DNA from: TMP-7 sp038212445
GTDB lineage: Bacteria > Acidobacteriota > Terriglobia > Bryobacterales > Bryobacteraceae
Reading direction: 5' to 3'
DNA length: 64,000 bases
Assembly (NCBI GenBank): GCA_038212445.1
Contig: JBBQUM010000036.1
Span: 13,204-77,203, forward strand
The notes under the pieces were generated by a model. The model saw only the letters and a list, made by a program, of their open reading frames with translations, had not been told where the DNA came from and ran no database searches. A program made the position numbers and the translations under genes. This document shows positions 1 through 8,964 of this stretch, in pieces (the stretch's first letter is position 1; each line of letters opens with the position of its first letter).

Positions 1-60
1 CGCTGGCGGGATGACTTCGGTTATCTGAGGACGAGGATTGGATTCTTTGCGTAACGCCAT
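1..60 (-). CDS. 5' end of an unidentified gene, cut by the window edge
   Basis: An ATG at 58-60 (minus strand) opens a frame that stays open to base 1 (20 codons). It lies 37 bases downstream of the pgpA stop on the same strand, so it may continue that operon. The visible start is short and polar and includes PQITEVIPPA, which resembles the opening of IPT/TIG-domain proteins, but 20 residues are too few to name a family. A weak GGAG lies some way upstream of the ATG. The reading is tentative. Confidence 0.3.
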   Translation of the reverse strand, partial: MALRKESNPRPQITEVIPPA

Positions 61-97
61 CTTGGGATTGGAGGACCTACTCCGATTGAACCACAAA

Positions 98-562
98 CTA
101 CATGAGAAAGCGGCTGATGGCGGCGAGTACAAGCGCGCCGTAGACGCCCGCCATCATGTCGTCGGCGACGATTCCGACACCGCCGTGGAGGTCCTCGAGT
201 TTTCTGACGGGCGGCGGCTTCCAGATATCGAAGAGGCGAAATAAAACGAAGCCGATGAGGAATGTTTTCCAGTTAAGCGTCGCGGCGCCGGCGAGGGTGA
301 TCCACTGGCCCAGCACTTCATCGATCACGACAAGCTGAGGATCCTCGCGTCCGGTCTCGCGGGCCACAACGCCGGCGGCCCACATGCCCAGGGGCGTGGC
401 TACAATGGCGAGGGCTGCGAAGGTCCAGGGAGCCCATCCAGCGTAGTGCGCCAGAAGTACGGCGGGGATGAGGGCGCCGATGGAACCGGCAGTCCCGGGA
501 CCCTTGGGAAAATAGCCGCATCCGAACCAGGTGGCAAGCGCAAACGCCGCCTTACTCTTCAT
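98..562 (-). CDS. pgpA: Phosphatidylglycerophosphatase A
   Basis: Integral inner-membrane enzyme that removes phosphate from phosphatidylglycerophosphate to give phosphatidylglycerol. The 154-residue product has the PgpA family landmarks in order: PKGPGTAGS near the N-terminus, hydrophobic segments, VIDEVLGQW in the middle, RLFDIWKPPP, and GIVADDMMAG near the C-terminus, followed by a last membrane segment. I chose the ATG at 562; an in-frame TTG at 577 would add five residues. Either start overlaps the upstream yacG gene, which suggests translational coupling. Length and motifs are normal for the family. Confidence 0.93.
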   Translation of the reverse strand: MKSKAAFALATWFGCGYFPKGPGTAGSIGALIPAVLLAHYAGWAPWTFAALAIVATPLGMWAAGVVARETGREDPQLVVIDEVLGQWITLAGAATLNWKTFLIGFVLFRLFDIWKPPPVRKLEDLHGGVGIVADDMMAGVYGALVLAAISRFLM

Positions 563-713
563 CGAGTTCTTCTTCAATATCGGTGGCCGGTGAGGAGATG
601 ACGTACTTTTCCGAAGCCCAGTTTCCCAGATCGAGAAGCTTGCAGCGTTCGCTACAGAAGGGCATGCAAGGTTCCTTGATATTCACGGGTTTCGCGCAGA
701 TGGGGCACCTCAC
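552..713 (-). CDS. yacG: DNA gyrase inhibitor YacG-type zinc protein
   Basis: A 53-residue protein with the YacG zinc-site pattern: CPIC at residues 3-6, then CSERC further on (Cys 20 and 24), followed by KLLDLGNWASEKY, which matches the family's conserved 'C-K-x-x-D-L-G-x-W' block, and an acidic tail. YacG of other bacteria binds zinc and inhibits DNA gyrase; that role is inferred here from the family. The start is GTG at 713. The end overlaps the start of pgpA by 11 bases, so the two are probably co-translated. Confidence 0.88.
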   Translation of the reverse strand: MRCPICAKPVNIKEPCMPFCSERCKLLDLGNWASEKYVISSPATDIEEELDEE

Positions 714-738
714 GCTTTTAGCTTAGTACGATGGAGCG

Positions 739-1365
739 ATGCCTTTCGACGTCACAGATGCCATTCGCAGCCTGGACGAACTGGATTCGATGTTCGCGGC
801 TCCAGCGGCGCCTTCGGTCCGGAAAGTCACTGCCTTTCTGACACCGGCTTATCAGCAAATGGTGGAAGCGTCACCGTTCTTCGCGATCGCCACCTGCGGA
901 CCGCGGGGACTGGATTGTTCCCCGCGCGGGGACGCAGCAGGCTTTGTCCGTGTAGCCGACTCGACGACCCTGCTGCTGCCCGAGCGGCGGGGGAATAACC
1001 GCATCGATACGTTGCGCAACATCATTGTGGACTCGCGCGCAGGTCTACTGTTTTTAGTGCCAGGCATCTCCGAGATCCTCCGGGTAAACGGACGCGCGAC
1101 GCTGAGCCGCAGCGCGGAGTTGTGCGGTTCATTTGCCGTGAATGGCTCGGCGCCAAAGATCGTCATCGTGCTTGAGATTGAGACGGTGATGTTTCAGTGC
1201 GCGCGGGCGATTGTCCGCAGCAAGCTGTGGGACCCGACGCTGTTTCGCGTACCTGGCGAGTTACCCACCGCGGGCAAGATGCTGGCTGACGCGACTGCCG
1301 GCGAAGAAGGCGGCCCGGCCTACGACGCCCAACTGCCGGAGCGCATCCGAACGTCGCTGTACTAG
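739..1365 (+). CDS. Pyridoxamine 5'-phosphate oxidase-like FMN-binding protein (MSMEG_1061 type)
   Basis: A 208-residue cytoplasmic protein of the flavin-binding split-barrel superfamily. Seen in the sequence: an N-terminal helical part, then FFAIATCGPRGLDCSPRGD, the barrel strand that contacts FMN in this family, LLLPERRGNNRIDTLRNI, and LLFLVPGISEILRVNG. This order is typical of the MSMEG_1061 / DR2398-type PPOX subfamily rather than true PdxH. The substrate is unknown; members are thought to be flavin-dependent oxidoreductases. It is a single plus-strand gene between two minus-strand units, so it needs its own promoter. Confidence 0.85.
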   Translation: MPFDVTDAIRSLDELDSMFAAPAAPSVRKVTAFLTPAYQQMVEASPFFAIATCGPRGLDCSPRGDAAGFVRVADSTTLLLPERRGNNRIDTLRNIIVDSRAGLLFLVPGISEILRVNGRATLSRSAELCGSFAVNGSAPKIVIVLEIETVMFQCARAIVRSKLWDPTLFRVPGELPTAGKMLADATAGEEGGPAYDAQLPERIRTSLY

Positions 1366-1423
1366 CGGCTGCCGGTCCATCTCTGCGAGTGGCAGTGTTC
1401 CGATTCTGTTGGCGGCACGTTGA

Positions 1424-2839
1424 TTAGCGGCTTAAGGGCGCGGTTTGAGGACGGGGTACCGGGAGAATCTGGAGAAGTCCGTGCGGCGCTGGCGCGGCGT
1501 CAACGGGCGCTTGATCCACCAACTCGCCAACCAGGTCATAGTCGTGGGATTCGCTGATCCGCATGCGGCGAATCTGACCGGGACGTGCTTCGCCCTCGCC
1601 GAGATCGTTGACGTAGCAGAAGCCGTCAATCTCGGGCGCCTGGGTGGAGAGCCGTGCTTCCCAGAGCATGTCGGTTTCCTTAGAAGGACCTTCGAGAATC
1701 ACCGGCAGTTGCTGCCCGATCAACGCGTGATTGCGCTTGCGGGAGATCTTGCGCTGGAGCGACATCAGGCGGCGGCGGCGGTTGTAGATGGTCCGCGCGT
1801 CCACTTTTCCATCGAGGGCATAGCTGCCGCTGGTTTCTTCGTCGGAGTACGAGAACACGCCGAGACGGTCAAACTGTGCGGCCTCAACAAACTGGCAGAG
1901 CTCGTCGAAATCCTGGTCGGTCTCACCGGGAAAGCCGACGATCATGCTGGTGCGCACGGCAACGCCCGGGATGGTTTTTCGGATGCGCTCGATGAGCTTG
2001 AGGAAGATGTCGCCGTTGGCGCCGCGCTTCATGCGCTTAAGCACGGAGGCACTGGCGTGCTGCAGCGGCATATCGATGTATTTCACGAGAGCGTCGTGAG
2101 TGGCGATGGTGTCGAGCAGTTTTTGGGTGACACGGTTGGGGTAGGCGTAAAGGAAGCGGACCCACTTTTCGTGCGGCGTCTCAATTTGCGCCAGACGGGC
2201 CAGTAGAGCGGCCAAGCCGTCCTTAATGCCCATGTCCTCGCCGAAACAGGTGGTGTCCTGACCAATGAGGTTGATCTCGCGGACTCCCTGCGCGAACAGC
2301 CGGGTGGCTTCGACGACGACGCTCTCAAAGCGACGGCTGCGGAAAGCGCCGCGGAACTGCGGGATCACGCAGAAGGTGCAGGGATGGTCGCAACCCTCGG
2401 CGATCTTGATGTACGCCGAGTGGCGCGGCGTGGTGAACACGCGCGGCGTGAGGTCGTGATAGAGGTAGGGCTCGAAGGGACTGGCGGGAGCGTCGACGCC
2501 CTCGCAGGCAGCCAGGATCTTGTCGAGTTCGTTGGTCCCCACGATGGCGTCCACCTCGGGGAGGTTGTCGCGAATGTCGCCTTTATAGCGCTCCACCAGG
2601 CAGCCTGTGACCACCAACCGTTTGGCGCGCCCGGTTTTCTTGAACTGGGCCATTTCGAGAATGGTATCCACCGACTCCTGCTTAGCGGGATCGATGAACG
2701 AGCAGGTGTTGACGACAATTACGTCGGCATCTTCAGGCGACGGCGTCAACTGGTGACCGCCGGCCACAAGCTGACCCATCATCACTTCCGTGTCGACGAG
2801 ATTCTTCGGACATCCGAGACTGACAAAACCGATTTTCAC
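1424..2839 (-). CDS. rimO: Ribosomal protein S12 methylthiotransferase RimO
   Basis: Radical SAM enzyme that adds a methylthio group to a conserved aspartate of ribosomal protein S12. The 471-residue product has the N-terminal MTTase domain with Cys10, Cys46 and Cys80 for the auxiliary 4Fe-4S cluster, the radical SAM motif CDHPCTFC (Cys150, 154, 157), and a C-terminal TRAM region ending near LVGELV. About 30 extra Pro/Ala-rich residues follow the TRAM domain. The N-terminal GFVSLGCPKNLVDTE sequence is diagnostic of RimO rather than MiaB. The ATG start at 2839 fits the family's usual first residues. Confidence 0.95.
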   Translation of the reverse strand: MKIGFVSLGCPKNLVDTEVMMGQLVAGGHQLTPSPEDADVIVVNTCSFIDPAKQESVDTILEMAQFKKTGRAKRLVVTGCLVERYKGDIRDNLPEVDAIVGTNELDKILAACEGVDAPASPFEPYLYHDLTPRVFTTPRHSAYIKIAEGCDHPCTFCVIPQFRGAFRSRRFESVVVEATRLFAQGVREINLIGQDTTCFGEDMGIKDGLAALLARLAQIETPHEKWVRFLYAYPNRVTQKLLDTIATHDALVKYIDMPLQHASASVLKRMKRGANGDIFLKLIERIRKTIPGVAVRTSMIVGFPGETDQDFDELCQFVEAAQFDRLGVFSYSDEETSGSYALDGKVDARTIYNRRRRLMSLQRKISRKRNHALIGQQLPVILEGPSKETDMLWEARLSTQAPEIDGFCYVNDLGEGEARPGQIRRMRISESHDYDLVGELVDQAPVDAAPAPHGLLQILPVPRPQTAPLSR

Positions 2840-2893
2840 GCGTGATTAACTCAGGAGGGAACTTCTATTCAGTTTATCAGCTTTAACCCGCGA

Positions 2894-5743
2894 CTACGGT
2901 TTAGCGAGCGTTACGACAATCGGGTCACTCTGCTGGGCCATCGCCAGTGAGCGCACCTGCACGACGTGCAACCCGGCGCGAATGTTGGCCGGGATCTGGG
3001 CAGAAATGCGGCCAGGGGAGGTCTCGAGCAGCGGCACTGCAACGTCGTTGAAGACCAGGCACGATCCGCCAAGCACAGTGGGTGCGGGTAGCGTGTCGGC
3101 GGTGGCGCTGAAGGCCAGGTTCGACCCTGAAACCGTAATGAAAGACCCCGGTTTGATTGTGGTTGTCCCATCCTCGGCGTTCACAATGTTACGTGTAGCG
3201 CTGAGTTGCGGCTTGGTGGCGGCCGAGGCCGGTGCAAGTGGAATCACGCTCAAGCCGGAGAGGGTGATGGCGTACGCGGTACCGCTCGAATCCACTACCA
3301 TTTGCCGCGCGGGCATGGCTTGGCGCGTGGTGCCGAACACTTCGAAAATGGGATTCTCGGGCATCACGCCCACCAGCGTGGACGAGCCAGTATTAAGGTC
3401 GATGGCTTCAAGAGTGGTGCGTGCGTCGTCGCGGGTGGTGGCTGTCAGGCTGGTGCGGACTGGTGTGGTGACGCGAACATAGCTATTGGAACCCACTGTC
3501 GCAACCGCAGCAATATTGCGCTGCACGGCTGAGGAGAACACGCTGAGCGGCGTCAGGGAACCGCTCAGAATCGCGCTATTGGCGAGCACGTAGCTCTTGT
3601 CGGGCGCGATGCCGAGCGGCCCGTAGTAGCCGGTGATGGGCGCAGTGAACAACTGCCGCGACGATGTAAACGAGTCAGAGAGACCGTCATAGAGATAGCC
3701 GGTTCCGGTGCCGTTCAGCAGAAGAATCGACGAGTAGTCAGGCGATGCGAGCATGGCCGCCGCAGCCGGAGTGGCGATTGGCGTTTGGACGGTCGACGAG
3801 TTGCCGTTGATCACGGGACTGGCGGGGCGCGGCAGAGCGGAGTTTCCGATCACCTTCCACAAGGTGCCGTTCGACATCATGAATTGCAGTCCCGACAGCC
3901 CGACGGCGAGCGCGCGCGGACTGACGATAGCGGTATTGCCTTGCACGGGAATTGGCGGAAAGTCGAGGCGTCCCATCAACTGGGCGGCGTCGAGATCCAC
4001 CAGCCCGACGGACTCGCTGCCGGTGTGGCCCACGTATAAAGTGGTCCCGTCGAGCCCCAGCGCCATCTGGTGCGGCAGCGGGCCGACGGCAATCGGCGCA
4101 GTGAAACGCTGCTTAGCGATGTCGAAAACTTCGATGCGGCTGTACCCGGAATTGGTGATGTAGACCTTACCGCGAGATTGATCGAGCACGATGTCGTTGA
4201 GACCTTCGGCGGCGCTGTTGGGGACGGTGGCCACCGGATAGATCAGCCCGCGCTGGTCTGTCTGCCGGTAGTTCATGTAAATCCGGATGGTCGGCGGGAT
4301 GTTGATGGCTTCATTGGAAGCGAGGTCGAGGTTCACCGCTGTGCCGTTGTTGGTGGCGCCACCGCTGTAGAGATTGGTGCCGGGCTGACGGTTCACTGTG
4401 GAGCGGCCGGGGTCCATGGTGAAAGTGAGGTTGGCAGGGGCAAGTCCGCTCGAGGCCTGCACGACGATGGCAGCAGAACCGCCCGTAATGGTGGACGGCA
4501 CGGCGAAGGTGAGCTTGCCTTTGCCGATATTGTTGATCTTGATTTTCGTGCTGGCGATGCCGCGATTGCAATCGTCTTGGGCAAGGAAAACGTTGGTCGA
4601 CTCAGGCATCAGGATCGGGTAATCGTAGAGCGTGGAGAGCGGCAGGTAGACTAGACCCGACTCCGACATTCCCCAGGCGTTTGTGCCGTCACTGGTAATC
4701 GCCATCTTGGCAACGATGCTCTCGGGCAGCTTGATGCCGAGGCGGATGGAAAGGTTGAGCGGGTCCTGAATGAGCAGCGTGGACGCGGTGGGACGCGATG
4801 CGGGCACAGTGAGCGGCGTGGTATTGAAGGCGCCGTAGACCGTGGTCCCGTCGGGCGAGAATGCGCTGCCGCCGACATTTTGGAGCGTGGCAAAAGTGCC
4901 GCTCAAAGTGAAGGGCGAGAGCGTGGTGCTCTCCTGGGCAATCACCTGCAGCGTCGCGGTTTCGAGCAGTGTGAAGCCAGCCATGAAACGGCTGCCGTCG
5001 GGCGACATCGAGAGCGTGGTGGACTGACCGGTGACGGTGCGGTTCTGCAGCACCACGCCCGAAACCACCTCGTACACGTAAGCAACAGTCTGGGTGTTGT
5101 TGGTGATGGTGGACACGCCGACGATGCGCTGCCCGTCGGGGGTGCGAAGCAATTTGCCGCGGAAAGTGGTGGTAGGCCGGGCGAAAAGCTGAGGGAGCGT
5201 GGTGGGCGTAGGCGGCGCGGGCGGAAACGCAATGGCGAACACCTGCTGCCCACTGGTCTGGTTCTGGTCGTAGAGCAGGAGCGTGTTGGCGGTGTTGTTG
5301 GTGCCGGTGCCTTCGGTGCTGATGAGCACTCGACCGTCGGCGCCAACCTCGACGCCCTCGGGCCTGGCTGGCAATGATACGCTGCGCTGCACGTTGCCGA
5401 TGCCGTTACCCAAGTCGACTACGCTGAGCGTGGAACTGGTGTTGTTGGTGACGTACAGAAACGCATTGTCCATCGACATGGCGGCCGCAAGCGGCAGCGT
5501 TCCGACGGCGATGGAGCCGAGGATCTTCTTTTCGAGATAGCTATAGACGTCGACGCGGTTGGCGCTGGAATTGACTAGATAGAGACGGCCGCGCGATTCG
5601 TCGAGCACGATATCGCTGGGCGTGCCGCCAAGCTGCAAAATCTGACCAAAAGTAGCGGCGGTAGTCTGCGCGCGGACCATCGACGGCACGGCCAGACTCG
5701 CAACGCACGTCAGGGCGGCGAAGCCTAGAAATCTCGATTGCAA
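2894..5743 (-). CDS. Secreted beta-propeller protein with Solibacter-type C-terminal domain
   Basis: A 949-residue exported protein. An N-terminal signal peptide ends near VRAQ (about residue 26). Two propeller-like modules follow, each opening with a repeated phrase of the type 'DIVLDxSRGxxY(L/I)xNS' near residues 42 and 515, which resembles YVTN/YncE-like blades. The last 90 residues (PGSFITVSGSNL ... GRISAQIPANI ... VVQVRS) match the C-terminal domain common in Candidatus Solibacter secreted proteins (TIGR03437-like). The start is TTG at 5743, preceded by GAGGG at a good distance. The ligand is unknown; an extracellular binding or scaffold role is inferred. Confidence 0.82.
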   Translation of the reverse strand: MQSRFLGFAALTCVASLAVPSMVRAQTTAATFGQILQLGGTPSDIVLDESRGRLYLVNSSANRVDVYSYLEKKILGSIAVGTLPLAAAMSMDNAFLYVTNNTSSTLSVVDLGNGIGNVQRSVSLPARPEGVEVGADGRVLISTEGTGTNNTANTLLLYDQNQTSGQQVFAIAFPPAPPTPTTLPQLFARPTTTFRGKLLRTPDGQRIVGVSTITNNTQTVAYVYEVVSGVVLQNRTVTGQSTTLSMSPDGSRFMAGFTLLETATLQVIAQESTTLSPFTLSGTFATLQNVGGSAFSPDGTTVYGAFNTTPLTVPASRPTASTLLIQDPLNLSIRLGIKLPESIVAKMAITSDGTNAWGMSESGLVYLPLSTLYDYPILMPESTNVFLAQDDCNRGIASTKIKINNIGKGKLTFAVPSTITGGSAAIVVQASSGLAPANLTFTMDPGRSTVNRQPGTNLYSGGATNNGTAVNLDLASNEAINIPPTIRIYMNYRQTDQRGLIYPVATVPNSAAEGLNDIVLDQSRGKVYITNSGYSRIEVFDIAKQRFTAPIAVGPLPHQMALGLDGTTLYVGHTGSESVGLVDLDAAQLMGRLDFPPIPVQGNTAIVSPRALAVGLSGLQFMMSNGTLWKVIGNSALPRPASPVINGNSSTVQTPIATPAAAAMLASPDYSSILLLNGTGTGYLYDGLSDSFTSSRQLFTAPITGYYGPLGIAPDKSYVLANSAILSGSLTPLSVFSSAVQRNIAAVATVGSNSYVRVTTPVRTSLTATTRDDARTTLEAIDLNTGSSTLVGVMPENPIFEVFGTTRQAMPARQMVVDSSGTAYAITLSGLSVIPLAPASAATKPQLSATRNIVNAEDGTTTIKPGSFITVSGSNLAFSATADTLPAPTVLGGSCLVFNDVAVPLLETSPGRISAQIPANIRAGLHVVQVRSLAMAQQSDPIVVTLAKP

Positions 5744-5839
5744 TGTACCCTCTTATAAGATACTCTAAACCCTTCAGCGACCCATTTGTTCCAAAAAATG
5801 TGAGGCACGGCGTATATTGCCGCGCAACTTAAGGCATTC

Positions 5840-6235
5840 TTGAGGGTTCAATCTAACTTATCAAAACTACGGGTACGCAACCGGACGCGAAATCAGAGCA
5901 TTGCTGAGTTCGCAAATGTTGCCGATACCAGCGACAAGCGCCGGACAGGGCTGTTGAATCATACGGAGTTGAAGCCGGGCGAAGGACTGTGGATTGTGCC
6001 TTGCGAGGCGGTGCACACCTTTGGCATGAAGTTTGTAATCGACGTCCTGTTTCTGAGCAAGAAGCGCAAGGGCTCGACGGTAGTGAAGGTACTGAAGGTG
6101 CGGCATTCAATGCCGAAGCGACGAATGGCTTGGAGCCTGCTCGCGCATTCAGTACTGGAACTGCCAGCCGGCACGGCCGAAGCGACCGGGACCGAAAAGG
6201 GCGACGAATTGGACCTGGAGCGATACGATGCGTAA
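5840..6235 (+). CDS. DUF192 family protein
   Basis: A 131-residue protein of the DUF192 family, whose biochemical role is not known. The domain runs from about residue 30 (RRTGLLNH) through GEGLWIVPC, VHTFGMKFVIDVLFL and MAWSLLAHSVLELPAGT to GDELDLE, all in the family's usual order. There is no signal peptide. The start is TTG at 5840. It opens the pilus operon and its end overlaps the next gene by eight bases. DUF192 genes often sit near tad/cpa loci, so a link with pilus biogenesis is plausible but unproven. Confidence 0.8.
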   Translation: MRVQSNLSKLRVRNRTRNQSIAEFANVADTSDKRRTGLLNHTELKPGEGLWIVPCEAVHTFGMKFVIDVLFLSKKRKGSTVVKVLKVRHSMPKRRMAWSLLAHSVLELPAGTAEATGTEKGDELDLERYDA

Positions 6236-7208
6236 GATTTGGGTGATGGCGGCGGCGTCTCTGGCGCTGGCCGGCTGCACTCAGATGAGGACGGTCTCGC
6301 ACGATCCGGTGAAGCCGCCTGAAGTTCGTGCCGACCGCAGAGCGCCCGTGGCCCGGCCGCCGTTCGAACGTCAGATTGAGAATGCCGTGGATGCCGGGGA
6401 AGGCGATCCGATCGTCAGCGAATTGCGCCGCCGGGTGACCGTGAATCCGGATGACGTGAAGGCGCGCCTGGCCCTGGTGGACTCCTACAATACCAAAGGT
6501 TTTCCGGAACTGGCGATCGAGCATCTTCGATTTGCGGTGGCGCGGGCTCCGCACCTGAGCGACCTCAGCATGCGACTGGCGCGCGCACTTCACACTGCCG
6601 GCGAAACCGAAGGCGCAATCGACGTGTTGACGCGCTTCATGGAAAAAGACGGTCGTGCGCCGGTTGAACTGATATCCTTACTGGGCATCTACAAGGACGA
6701 TCTAGGCATGTTCAAGGAGGCCGAGCGCCTACACCGAACGGCAGTTGAGCTTGATCCATCGAAAGATGCATTCCACAACAATTTGGGCTTCAACTTACTG
6801 CTACAGGGTAGAGCGGCGGAGTCGGTGACGGAGTTCAGGCGAGCCGTTGCTTTGAACCCGCGGTCGGAAACGGCTCGGAATAATCTGGGGACGGCGCTTG
6901 CCACCATGCCGGGCGGTGATTTAAAGGAAGCGGTGTTGCAGTGGCAGTCAGTGAGCGGGCCGACAGCGGCACACAGCAACTTAGCCGGCATTTTGATCGA
7001 ACAGAAACGGTACAGCGAAGCCCGCAGCGAGATCGAGACGGCGCTGGGCTACGACCGCATGAACGTTGCGGCGTTGAGCAACTTGGCGCTGCTGAACGGG
7101 CAAGGTGAGAATGTGGCAGTGCGAGTGATTTCGCGCCCAAACGCCTGGCAGCGATTGAGCGCGGGGATGCGGCGGGCAATTTCAGGAAAGGCAGATTCGG
7201 AAGAATGA
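6228..7208 (+). CDS. tadD: TPR lipoprotein, TadD-like pilus assembly factor
   Basis: A 326-residue lipoprotein. The N-terminus has a signal with lipobox LAGC (Cys16). From about residue 60 to 300 it is built of tetratricopeptide-type helical repeats, visible as repeated phrases such as 'HNNLGFNLLLQGRAAES' and 'ARNNLGTAL'. In Tad systems TadD is a TPR lipoprotein required for secretin assembly at the outer membrane; the same role is inferred from position and architecture. GGAG lies eight bases before the ATG, which sits inside the end of the DUF192 gene. The stop overlaps an upstream in-frame ATG of the pilin gene. Confidence 0.8.
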   Translation: MRKIWVMAAASLALAGCTQMRTVSHDPVKPPEVRADRRAPVARPPFERQIENAVDAGEGDPIVSELRRRVTVNPDDVKARLALVDSYNTKGFPELAIEHLRFAVARAPHLSDLSMRLARALHTAGETEGAIDVLTRFMEKDGRAPVELISLLGIYKDDLGMFKEAERLHRTAVELDPSKDAFHNNLGFNLLLQGRAAESVTEFRRAVALNPRSETARNNLGTALATMPGGDLKEAVLQWQSVSGPTAAHSNLAGILIEQKRYSEARSEIETALGYDRMNVAALSNLALLNGQGENVAVRVISRPNAWQRLSAGMRRAISGKADSEE

Positions 7209-7219
7209 GAACACAGGAT

Positions 7220-7405
7220 ATGAAAAAAATCCTTGCGAGATTGATTCGCGACGAGCAGGGGCAGGATCTCGTCGAGTACGCGCTCATTGTGGCGGCAGTG
7301 GGACTCGCGTTGATTACGACGGTGAATCAACTGTCGACGGCCATTGTCAGCTTGTACTCGAGCATCACTCAAGGTCTGACGAGCATCGGCACTTCCGGGC
7401 AATAG
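7220..7405 (+). CDS. flp: Flp/Fap-type major pilin (type IVb prepilin)
   Basis: A 61-residue prepilin. The 14-residue basic leader ends in glycine and is followed by QDLVEYALI, giving the class IVb cleavage site with Glu at +5 and Tyr at +6, then a hydrophobic helix and a short tail. The protein would be cleaved by a prepilin peptidase and polymerised into the pilus. An in-frame ATG at 7205, overlapping the stop of the previous gene, would lengthen the leader; I prefer 7220 because the leader then has the usual family length. No prepilin peptidase gene is seen in this locus. Confidence 0.92.
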   Translation: MKKILARLIRDEQGQDLVEYALIVAAVGLALITTVNQLSTAIVSLYSSITQGLTSIGTSGQ

Positions 7406-7411
7406 GCGCGT

Positions 7412-8962
7412 GTGCAGGACTCTCCGGCATCGATCCGTCCGTGGGCGAACTATGCGCCAGCCTCCGAGGATCATTCCGCGCGCCTTCGACTCCGGGTACT
7501 CGTGCCCAACCTCAGTTTGTCGCTGTCGATCGTCACACTGATTTATTGCCTGTCTCTTTTCGACGGCTGGCACGCGCTTTTCCGCGACTCGGACACCGGC
7601 TGGCACATTCGGACCGGCGAGTCGATTATTACGACACACTCCCTTCCCACCACCGATCCTTATTCCTTCACTCGCGGCGGACAGTCGTGGCTTGACTGGG
7701 AATGGGGCGCTGATGTCGTTACGGCAATCGCCTATCGCTCCGCGGGTGAGGCCGGTGTGGCTGCGCTGTTCGCGATTGCCATCGCGGCGTGTACGGGGCT
7801 GTGGATTGCCCTGCATTTTGCGATCGGCGGCGATCTGCTGATGGCGTGCCTGATGGCGGCGCCCATGCTCTCGACGGTAAACATGCACTGGCTGGCGCGT
7901 CCGCACGTGTTCGGCTGGCTGTTGCTGCTCGGGTGCCTGCTGGCGCTGGAGCGTCGCGCGTCCCCGGTGATCTTCCTGGCACTTGGCATCGTTTGGGCGA
8001 ACGTCCACGCGAGCTTTTTCCTGGGTCCGTTAATTGCCCTGCTCTACCTGGCGGGCGAATTGGCGGCGACGCTGATTTGGAACGGGCAGGAACGCTACAA
8101 CTGGCGGGGGCGTGCGATCACGCTGGCAGCGCTGACCGCTGGGACGTTCGTAAATCCCTATGGCTGGAATCTTCACCGCCACGTGCTCGCGTACCTTTCC
8201 GATTCGGAATTGCTGGCGCGCATCGGCGAGTTTCAAAGCTTCAACTTTCATGCTGCCGGTGCCGGGCAAGTGATGCTCGCGTTTGCCATCGCTTGTATCG
8301 GCGCGGTGGTAGCGCTGACCGAGCGGCGCTTCCATCATTTCCTGGTGAGTGCATTATTCCTCTGCATCGGCCTGCGATCGGCTCGCGGACTACCGCTAGT
8401 GGCGCTGGCGGCGCTCCCGCTCGCCAACGGAGCAATCACGGAAGCTCTGCGACGCGCTCGGGGGCTTGCACCCGTGCTGCGGGTCAGGCTGAACAATGCG
8501 CTCGATTACTCGGAGAGACTGCGGGTAATCGACCGCCGGCTTGGAGGCTGGGCGTTGGTACCGGTAGTGCTCGCCGTGTTGTTTGCGGTAACCCGAACGG
8601 CACAAGCCGGCTTCCCCGAAGATCAATTTCCTGTGAAGGCCTCAGCTGTCGTGAGCCAATTACCCGCGGACGCGCGACTCCTGGCGCCCGATAAGTTCGG
8701 TGGCTATCTGATCTACCGTTTCGGGGGCGCGCGTAAGGTGTATTTCGACGGCCGCAGTGATTTTTACGGCTCTCAATTCATGAAAGACTACCTGCACTTG
8801 CTCGAGGCGCGGCCTGGCTGGCGTGAGCAGGTGGCGCAAGCCGGCTTCACTCACGCCTTGCTGCCGAACAATTATTCGCTGATCCCGGCGCTTGAGCAAG
8901 CGGGCTGGCAGAAGAGCTATCAGGACGCGACGGCAACCATGCTGACCGCGCCGGGACACTGA
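7412..8962 (+). CDS. Polytopic membrane protein, GT-C glycosyltransferase-like
   Basis: A 516-residue integral membrane protein with roughly ten hydrophobic segments between residues 25 and 400 and a soluble C-terminal region of about 110 residues. The first loop holds RDSDTGWHIRTGE, an acidic loop like that of GT-C membrane glycosyltransferase-like proteins, which use polyprenyl-phosphate sugars. Assignment to an exact family is uncertain. It starts with GTG six bases after the pilin gene and ends two bases before cpaB, so it belongs to the pilus operon. It takes the place where a prepilin peptidase gene often sits but has no visible peptidase motifs. Pilin glycosylation is an inference. Confidence 0.7.
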   Translation: MQDSPASIRPWANYAPASEDHSARLRLRVLVPNLSLSLSIVTLIYCLSLFDGWHALFRDSDTGWHIRTGESIITTHSLPTTDPYSFTRGGQSWLDWEWGADVVTAIAYRSAGEAGVAALFAIAIAACTGLWIALHFAIGGDLLMACLMAAPMLSTVNMHWLARPHVFGWLLLLGCLLALERRASPVIFLALGIVWANVHASFFLGPLIALLYLAGELAATLIWNGQERYNWRGRAITLAALTAGTFVNPYGWNLHRHVLAYLSDSELLARIGEFQSFNFHAAGAGQVMLAFAIACIGAVVALTERRFHHFLVSALFLCIGLRSARGLPLVALAALPLANGAITEALRRARGLAPVLRVRLNNALDYSERLRVIDRRLGGWALVPVVLAVLFAVTRTAQAGFPEDQFPVKASAVVSQLPADARLLAPDKFGGYLIYRFGGARKVYFDGRSDFYGSQFMKDYLHLLEARPGWREQVAQAGFTHALLPNNYSLIPALEQAGWQKSYQDATATMLTAPGH

Positions 8963-8964
8963 CA

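Noticed and set aside
5787..5818. Possible promoter (TATATT at 5813-5818) for the Tad operon
   Set aside because: The -10-like box is plausible, but no -35 element lies at a normal distance.
7049..8008. 319-codon minus-strand frame across flp and the membrane protein
   Set aside because: It runs against clear plus-strand pilus genes and has no protein-like features.
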